64,000 nt of DNA from NCBI RefSeq assembly GCF_023159225.1, contig NC_063170.1, positions 28,112,301 through 28,176,300 on the forward strand. Reading direction: 5' to 3'. The notes below the pieces were generated by a model, which saw nothing but the letters and a program-made list of their open reading frames with translations, was not told where the DNA came from and did no database searches. Shown piece after piece: positions 57,503 through 64,000 of this stretch; within the stretch, counting starts at the first letter, position 1, and every line of letters begins with the position of its first letter. Position numbers and translations under genes: made by a program. The stretch is from Perognathus longimembris pacificus (taxonomy: Eukaryota > Chordata > Mammalia > Rodentia > Heteromyidae).

Positions 57503-59452
57503 CAAGTTGAGTATTCTTAATCCAGAACTCCAAAATTCAAAATGCTCAAGAATCAAAAAAAGATCTTTTCCCAATCTGTGGGCTTTCTGTTTATCTTGCG
57601 AGCTATGTCATTTGCCCTGCAGAAGCTCTGCAGTTTGATGCAGTCCCATTTGTCCAACCTTTCTTTGATTTGTAGCATTTCTGGGTCTTTGTTAAGGAAA
57701 TTCCATCCTGTGCCAAGGAGCCCAAGTGTTTCTTCTACTACTTCCTTTAGTGTTTTCAGGGTATCTATTTTAATTTTGAGGTCTTTGATCTATTTGGAAT
57801 TGATTTTGGTGCAGTTTTGGATCTAGTTTTAGTTTGTTGCATCTGTTGAACCTATCTAAAATATATGCAGAACTAAAAAAATTACATTCCTCCAAAACAA
57901 AACCGCAAAGAACCAATAACTCCCTCAACAAGTGGGCTAAAGACTTAAAAAGAGACTTCTCTGATGAGGAAATGAGAATGGCCAATAGACATATGGAAAA
58001 GTGCTCTAACTCACTGGCCATAAAAGAAATGCAAATCAAAACAACATTGAGATTCCATCTCACCCCAGTAAGAATGTTCTATGTCAAGAAAACTAACAAT
58101 AACAAATGTTGGAGGGATGTGGCCAAAGGGAAACCCTACTTCATTGTTGGTGGGAATGTAAACTGGTTCAGCCACTCTGGAAAGCGGTATGGAGATTCCT
58201 TAGAAGGCTAAACATAGAGCTACCCTATGACCCAGCAACCCCACTTTTGGGCATCTACCCAAAAGACCGCAAACAAAATCACACTAAAACCACCAGCACA
58301 ACAATGTTCATCGCAGCACAATTTGTCATAGCTAGAATCTGGAACCAACCCAAATGCCCCTCAGTAGACGAATGGATCAGGAAAATATGGTACATATACA
58401 CAATGGAATTTTATGCTTCTATCAGAAAGAATGACATTGCCCCATTCGTGAGGAAATGGAAGGACTTGGAAAAAATTATACTAAGTGAAGTGAGCCAAAC
58501 ACAAAGAAAAATGGACTCTGTGGTCTCCTTCATAGGGAATAATTAGCACAGGTTTAGGCAAGTCACAGAAGAGGATCACAAGTGCCCAATAGTTATATAT
58601 ACCCTTATGAACACATAAGATGATGCTAAGTGAAATGAACTCCATGTTATGGAAATGACTGTTATATCACTGTTGTAATTACTTTCAACATGTGATGTGA
58701 AACCATAGCTTCTATTATTGATGATCCTCTTGTATCACCTTCCTGTGGTTGTACCTGCACTATCTCTGTATCTTATCTGAGTACATTGGAAACTGTGTAT
58801 ACTGGTATTAGAACTAGGAAACTGAAAGGGAATGCCAAAATCGAGAGACACAGGGTAAAAAGACAAACGACTACAAAAGCAATACTTGCAAAACTGTTTA
58901 GTGTAAATCAACTGAACAACTCATGGGGGGAAAGGAAAAGGGGGAAGGAAAAGGGGGAGGGGGGAAGGGGGAATGAGGGAGGAGGTAACAAACAGTACAA
59001 GAAATGTATCCAATGCCTAACGTATGAAACTGTAACCTCTCTGTACATCAGTTTGACAATAAAAAAAATTTTTTAAATGATTAGAGAAGACAGGTAAGTT
59101 AGGAGAAGAAAGGACAATTTTAACATTAAACAAATTTCCCTGTGGGGGGGGGGGAAAAGAATAAAAAAAAATTTTAAACTGACATGATGCCACAAGAAGA
59201 AAATTCTATACCTGACTTCATGTGACAGCTTTCAACAAGCGCTGCATTTAAAAATACTGTATAAAACTACTTTTATGCTATGTATGTAAATTATATATGA
59301 AACAATGAAATAGCAGATATAAATCATTCATGGTTAGGTTTTATACCCATTCTAAACTGGTCTCATATGTATACAAATACTTAAAAACCTGGAAAAATTC
59401 AAAATCTGAAACAATTCTGGTCCCAAGCATTTTAAATAAGGAATGCTCAGAC
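57503..59452. mobile_element. Tigger-type DNA transposon (MITE) split by L1
   Basis: The left end caagttgagtattcttaatc and the right end (ggaatgctcagac) form imperfect terminal inverted repeats, flanked by TA (57501-57502, 59453-59454) as expected for pogo/Tigger insertions. The interior (59173-59440: gacatgatgccacaagaag, gacttcatgtgacagc, ctggtcccaagcatttt) is non-coding. The exact subfamily is not certain. Confidence 0.6.
57552..59070 (+). mobile_element. L1 with twin-priming inversion
   Basis: 57552-57853 is L1 ORF2 on the minus strand (gtcccatttgtccaacctt, ccatcctgtgccaaggagc). From 57854 to 59070 it reads plus: the immediately following ORF2 C-terminal region ([15 protein letters not shown] near 58127), then 3' UTR with a G-rich tract and terminal gacaataaaa. 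The inverted 5' piece again contains the ORF2 segment next to the break. There is a frameshift near 58110. TSD is only approximate (agaatcaaaaaaa near 57549; agaataaaaaaaa near 59158). Confidence 0.82.
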
Positions 59453-59557
59453 TATGTCATGAAAACAACAAAGACAAAGCTAGAGTAGTTATACTAAAAG
59501 AGATGAAATAGAGTGTAAGACAAACTGCTACTAGAGACAAAGAATAATGCTTCATGA

Positions 59558-59773
59558 ACCGGTACTGGTGGCTCAGGCCTGTAATAATAGCTATTCAGGA
59601 GGCTGAGATCTGAGGACTGAATTTCAAAGCCAGACAGGGCAGGGAAATGCATGAGAATTACCTCCAATTAACAAGCAGAAAACCAGAGGTGGTGCTGTGG
59701 CTCAAGCGGTAGAGCACTAGGCTTGAGCAATTGCTCAGGGACAGCGCCTAGGCCCTGAGTTCAAGCCCCACAA

Positions 59774-59778
<5 letters not shown>
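59558..59778 (+). mobile_element. Composite B1/tRNA-like SINE
   Basis: ccggtactggtggctcagg, caggaggctgagatctgagg, then gtggctcaagcggtagagca, gagttcaagccccacaac. Confidence 0.92.
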
Positions 59779-59811
<33 letters not shown>

Positions 59812-59820
59812 CACACACAC
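59774..59820. repeat. (CA)n microsatellite at SINE tail
   Basis: CA run with one CTCT interruption, continuing directly from the SINE terminus. Confidence 0.97.
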
Positions 59821-59976
59821 AAAAGTTTCATAATGATGAAAGTGTTCCCACACCAAGAAGATAAGACAATTATAAACATGTACGTACCTGACAATACAGC
59901 TGTAATTACAAGAATCATAAAAGAGAAAGAAGACAACTTATGAGAGAGAAAGGCAGTTCTAAAATAATTGTTGGAT

Positions 59977-60059
59977 TTTTTTTTCAATACTGGGAATTGA
60001 GCTCAGGGCCTTGTGCTTTTCAGGCAGGCACTTTACCACTTACGCAATAGATCCAGCCC
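59977..60059 (-). mobile_element. ID-type SINE monomer
   Basis: Antisense single ID-like unit: T-run, gggaattgagctcagggcc, ggcaggcactttaccactta. Confidence 0.75.
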
Positions 60060-60471
60060 AGTTGTTAGAAATTTTAATACCTGATTTTCAAGACCAAAAC
60101 AATAAAATAAAAGATAGACAAGGATACAGAAAATTTGAATGCCATTATAAACCAACTAGACCTAACAGACGTGTACAGGACTCCAATTAAGGCTAATTGA
60201 AGGTACACTTCTTAAGTGAGCATCGAAGTTCCTCCAGAACAGATAAATGTAAGGCAAAATACAAGTCTTAGTAAATTTGTTATGACTAAGTCATACAAAG
60301 TATTTTCATTTCATGATGGAGATTAGAAACAAAAGGAAATTTGGTATATTCACAAAATAGGTGTAAAATAATAAGTGTACTCCAAAACAATATTTTAAAT
60401 ACTTAAATTAAATCAGTACAAAATTATAATGCACACTCACAAGTTAACAATCATGAGTTAACATTCATCAG

Positions 60472-60523
60472 AAAAGATTTCTGTACATTACTTTGACAAT
60501 TAAAAAAGTTAAAAAAAAAAGAT
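60472..60523 (+). mobile_element. Minimal (38 bp) L1 3' end insertion
   Basis: 60479-60516 (ctgtacattactttgacaat plus A-rich tail) matches only the last ~25 bp of the L1 3' UTR. It sits between aaaagat repeats at 60472-60478 and 60517-60523, inside old L1M sequence. Confidence 0.65.
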
Positions 60524-60655
60524 ATCAATAACCTAATCTTCCACCTTAAGAAACTAGAAGAAAACTGCAAACCAGATCCAAAGCCAGCAGAAAAATAAAA
60601 TAATGAAAATAAAGTGAAGATAAATTTCAAATAAGAAAATGAGATCGATGAAACA

Positions 60656-61358
60656 ATGATACTTAGGAGAGGATCACAATGGCTCAATAACTATGTGTAC
60701 ATGAACATATAAAATGATGCTTATTGAAATGAACTCCAAGAAATGGAAACAAAAGGGTTGTTTTATTTTTATTGTACTGTTTTCAGGTTTCTTTCTTTTT
60801 TTTTTTTTTTTTTTGCCAGTCCTGGGGCCTTGGACTCAGGGCCTGAGCACTGTCCCTGGCTTCTTTTTGCTCAAGGCTAGCACTCTGCCACTTGAGCCAC
60901 AGCGCCACTTCTGGCCATTTTCTATATATGTGGTGCTTGGGAATCGAACCCAGGGCTTCATGTATATGCGGCAAGAATTCTTGCCACTAGGCTATATTCC
61001 CAGCCCCTTTTTCTTTTTTGTTTTTTTAAACTTTGGTTTATTTCCTGATGTCACTGTGCTTGAGTTCTGTACCCTTTGTCTTATATATAAGGTTATGTGA
61101 TTTGGAAAACTGAAGGGGAATCACAGAATTTGGCAGGAATCACAGAAATGGTGGGACAAATGGTGAGCCAATTCAACAGTGATACGCACCAGACACTATG
61201 TTGGAAATGAACTTTACAACTTGGGGGAGACAGGGTTGGGGGGCAATGAGAAAAAACAGGGGAGGGGGTGACACCGTTCAAAGTGAAATGTACTCATTAT
61301 GTAACTATGACTCCTCTGTACATCACTTTTACAATAAAATTCAAATTTTAAAAAAGGA
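60656..61358 (+). mobile_element. L1 3' UTR split by SINE
   Basis: Matches 35428-35825 (tgaactccaagaaatgg; agacactatgttggaaatga; gtactcattatgtaac), ending tgtacatcacttttacaata. Interrupted by an IDL-Geo at about 60795-61006. Confidence 0.8.
60795..61006 (-). mobile_element. IDL-Geo SINE, older subtype
   Basis: Minus-strand copy with a ~20 T tail, ctttttgctcaaggc and cttcatgtatatgcggc markers. TSD ambiguous because both flanks are T-rich. Confidence 0.92.
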
Positions 61359-62566
61359 AGTATTTGGAAATAGGTCAATTTTAAAGTATTCAGTATTTCA
61401 CAAATTAAAGGATTCTGAAGTTTGTAAATAATTCAAGAAACCATTAATAAAGAGAATGACTCAACTTGTTTTTCTATGCTTGCATTTGTGTGGAAGGGCA
61501 AGGGTATGTGTGTCCTATCTCACTCCTGTACGTCCTGGGAAAGGAGGAGGTTTTCCCTTCCACGACAGTCTTTCAGAATCTCCACATGTCAAGGTAGAAA
61601 TCTGAGGTTGCTGGAGTTTCTCTGCCTGGAGCAACCAGAAACATCGGTGCAGGCAGCATGATTGAGAGAGCAGCCTGGCCCTGGGGAAAGGGATGTTTAA
61701 AACAAATATGACAGTCTCAAACTTTGACTATTGGATAGGAGACAGCCCTGCCTTTATCTAAGGAGTATGGAGGACATCCTGTCATCTTTCTGCCCTCACT
61801 TCAGCCTTCTCATCAAGAAAGACCTACTTCCCCAAATAGCCTTTCTACTAGGAAAAAAAAGAGCCATGACTCAGCATTCAGACTACCTTTAGTGCATTGT
61901 TGCAAGGCTGGATTTCACTTGATAGGAGAAAAGAAAGGGGTTCAAAGAAAGGAGCCAGGAAGCTCCTTGTCTGTCTCCATGTGAATCCACTAATCAGAGA
62001 TTGTTTTTATTTAGAAGACTATACTATACCAATTTCCAGAAAGTAAGGAAAGACAAACATAAACTTCAGGATCTCTCACACGTTTAGCTGAGGATGAAGC
62101 TTCACCTGAGGATAGGTTAGGGGAGCTATTTGCTAGTTCCTCCTAGCATATGACATGCATTCATTCTGTCTTTTAAGGCCACATTCTGGAACCACTTGTC
62201 TGGGTCCCAAGGACTCATTGCAATTTTAATACAATCACTTTTTCTCCAATCTCAAGGAAGGGCCCTAAGGTACATTTTTAATTATAAAGTAGACTCAACA
62301 TTTGGCCCTCAGTATTATAAAAGTCACACAGTTGAGTCATTGGACAAGGTGGGAGCATTGAGACAGTCTTACATAAGGCCCTTCAGTTCCTCCTATCCCC
62401 AGATCTGCTCTCACCTCATCATTTGAATATACGACAGCTGTGCCATTGTTCTCATTTATACTCTCTAATGGGAAGCTGGAGAACTTGATCTCTTGCATAG
62501 TATAGGTGTTTCATTAAAATTATCATTTAAAATAGAAAAAAAGACACACACCAGGGTGCCACATGT
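61359..62566. other. No recognisable feature
   Basis: Repeat-poor DNA; nothing identified. Confidence 0.4.
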
Positions 62567-62660
62567 TAAACATTTTATCTCTTCTCCTTAAAACAATCAG
62601 AGCTAAATGTTTTTATAGATAATCCTGCGTCTCATTATAGGCTTATTAACATTTACTCTT
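62567..62660 (+). mobile_element. Possible MIR fragment
   Basis: ttaaacattttatctcttct, ccttaaaacaatcagag and tagataatcctgcgtctc resemble the MIR core. Short and diverged. Confidence 0.4.
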
Positions 62661-64000
62661 CCAGAAATTCAGTTAGAGCATCTCGGTGTGTAGCTTTGCC
62701 TGTGTTTCCCTGACCTCGAATGCAGAGACAATCCCACGGGTTGTTCACTTAGTGCTACCCACACAGCCATACGCACAATGCATGAGTTGTCAGTAGTGTA
62801 TGCTGTCAGGAATTGACATGTTTGTGTAATTTTCATGCTTTGCATTGTGTTTTGGAGAGGGAAGAAATCAATGCTGGTGGTTGTTGCTGCCCTTGCTTCA
62901 CCTTGAGGTATTATCACTATTATTGGAAAATAGTTGAGTCTGTAATTGTACCAATTTTCCTTCTGTAAAGGCAAAAATGCCTCTTGAACAAAACAGTACA
63001 TAAAATTTGTCTAGTCCACCTTCAGGAAATAATGGGGTTATTCTAGAGCTTCAGAGCAGTAGCTTCCCCCCTGCCACCCCCCCTGCCGGCCCCTACGGCC
63101 TCTGCAGTTGGAATTCCATGTTCCTCGGTTAGAAGAAGCCTTTCAGGCCATCTTTCAGCCCTCCCAACCACATGGTAGCTTTGGTTCTCCACCCCTCTAT
63201 CAGGCCTAGCCCCCGAGCCCCTCAGGAATAGAGCATTCCCACACCTATTGTGGGAGGTGAAAATCCACCGAGCAGTAAGTGAATCGCTCTGTGGCCAGGG
63301 ACAAGGATAGGGATAGGGGTTGCAATGGCAAGATCCCGGCTTGTAAGCCCCGGCACTGTCGGTGGCATGATCCTCCACTGTGTATAGAGAGAACCAAGGG
63401 AGCAAGGACACGGGATGTGGACAGGGAGAAGCCGGGATGGTGACACAGAAGGGCTCCTCGAGCCAGGTCACGCATCCCAGCACCACACCGACGTGCGCCA
63501 CACTGACGTGCTCATCTTTATCACCACCTTCCTGGTCTCTGTTCAAAAGCTCAGTACTTGTGACCCACACAGGAAAAGCATTTCGAGATGTCTTACAACA
63601 AGAGAGTCTCACAAGGTTAGGCAACAGTTTGGGGTGGTAAGTGGTGAAAAGAGGTGATCTTAGAACTTCCTTTTGCTAGGTGTGCCTTTCAATTCTTATT
63701 TATTGTAAAGAATTTAAGCTTTTAAGATCCAAAAGAAGGTAGTAGCTGCAGAGACCCCTTTACCCCTCCCATTGTACCCCTCCCATTCTTCTTAGTATTT
63801 AAAAGAGGGGAAGCTAGTTGCTTTGTTTTTCCAGTTTCTATTTCCTGATTCTAATGTCTGTGCCTTTTAATATTATTAATTTTAATTTCCCAGAATTGCA
63901 TCTGTTTATCCTACCATATACTGACTCTCCTTCACTTAAGAGTCTATTTTAAAAAAATGATCTCTCCTATCTTTCCCCACTGTATTACTTGGTTTTTGGT
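62661..64000. other. Repeat-poor end with CpG-enriched patch
   Basis: 63075-63590 is GC-rich with roughly 20 CpGs, in contrast with the AT-rich surroundings, and includes TGACGTG at 63502-63508. The longest frame on the minus strand (63043-63624, 193 codons) opens at TTG, has no ATG start and shows no domain I recognise. It could be a weak promoter, an unknown LTR or a processed pseudogene. Confidence 0.35.

Larger units (their letters stand above)
56700..60655 (+). mobile_element. Ancient L1M-type element, multiply interrupted
   Basis: Pieces 56700-57500, 59455-59555, 59821-59976, 60060-60470 and 60521-60655 read as one old plus-strand L1 from ORF1/ORF2 junction into ORF2. Signatures include aaataactcaaaactatata, ttatcagtaattacattaaa, ctactagagacaaagaata, accaactagacctaacagac and gatatcaataacctaatctt. 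It is split by a DNA transposon, a composite SINE, an ID unit and a tiny L1 tail. All frames are destroyed. Confidence 0.7.

Overview
This is a stretch of a mammalian nuclear genome that I read as intergenic or deep-intronic DNA. I recognise no intact host protein-coding gene. The evidence for a mammal is LINE-1 (L1) copies with recognisable ORF1 and ORF2, tRNA-derived and 7SL-derived (B1) SINEs, MIR, MaLR-like LTRs and CA microsatellites. The most diagnostic element is a ~200 bp SINE whose left half is a rodent ID-type (tRNA-Ala-like) monomer and whose right half is a second monomer. It matches my recollection of IDL-Geo, the SINE family of the rodent superfamily Geomyoidea (kangaroo rats, pocket mice, pocket gophers). 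At least 14 copies are present, many near-identical and flanked by clean target-site duplications (TSDs), so the lineage was recently active.

Layout. 1-5100: two short tandem duplications, a decayed provirus on the minus strand (LTR 3531-3780, tRNA-Phe-like primer site, gag start at 3053), and an internally deleted L1. 5100-12700: mostly non-recognisable DNA with SINEs, including an IDL-Geo at 10399-10920 that was itself invaded by a small L1 carrying a 3' transduction. 12785-15095: an old MaLR-like LTR split by a composite SINE, then by a twin-primed (5'-inverted) L1, which is split by a young IDL-Geo. 15100-36650: many B1/tRNA composite SINEs, microsatellites, a MIR, MaLR-like LTRs, old L1 pieces, and a repeat-poor block (34200-35150) holding a long inverted repeat.

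36658-44104: a near full-length L1 on the minus strand, about 6.75 kb after removing three IDL-Geo SINEs stacked in ORF1. It has a GC-rich ~1.3 kb 5' UTR with ~55 bp tandem monomers, ORF1 (start 42786, end 41100), ORF2 (start 40957, end 37124) and a TSD. Both ORFs carry stops and frameshifts, and the reverse-transcriptase FADD motif reads FADN.

44100-56700: old L1 pieces, composite SINEs in both orientations, a MaLR-like LTR with an internal 113 bp duplication, and an unexplained 147-codon open frame (45032-45475). 56700-61360: an old L1M-type element split by a Tigger-type DNA transposon, which is split by a second twin-primed L1, plus later SINEs and small L1 tails. 61360-64000: repeat-poor, with a CpG-enriched patch near 63075-63590.

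Functionally the window is a record of L1-driven retrotransposition: L1 EN/RT copies itself and the SINEs, and nesting gives a relative time order. I found no immune, toxin, CRISPR or other novel gene system. The best leads are the structural ones: a long antisense frame in the L1 5' UTR, the 5' UTR monomers, shared ancestry of the two SINE right halves, SINE-tail microsatellites and the hairpin in the repeat-poor block.
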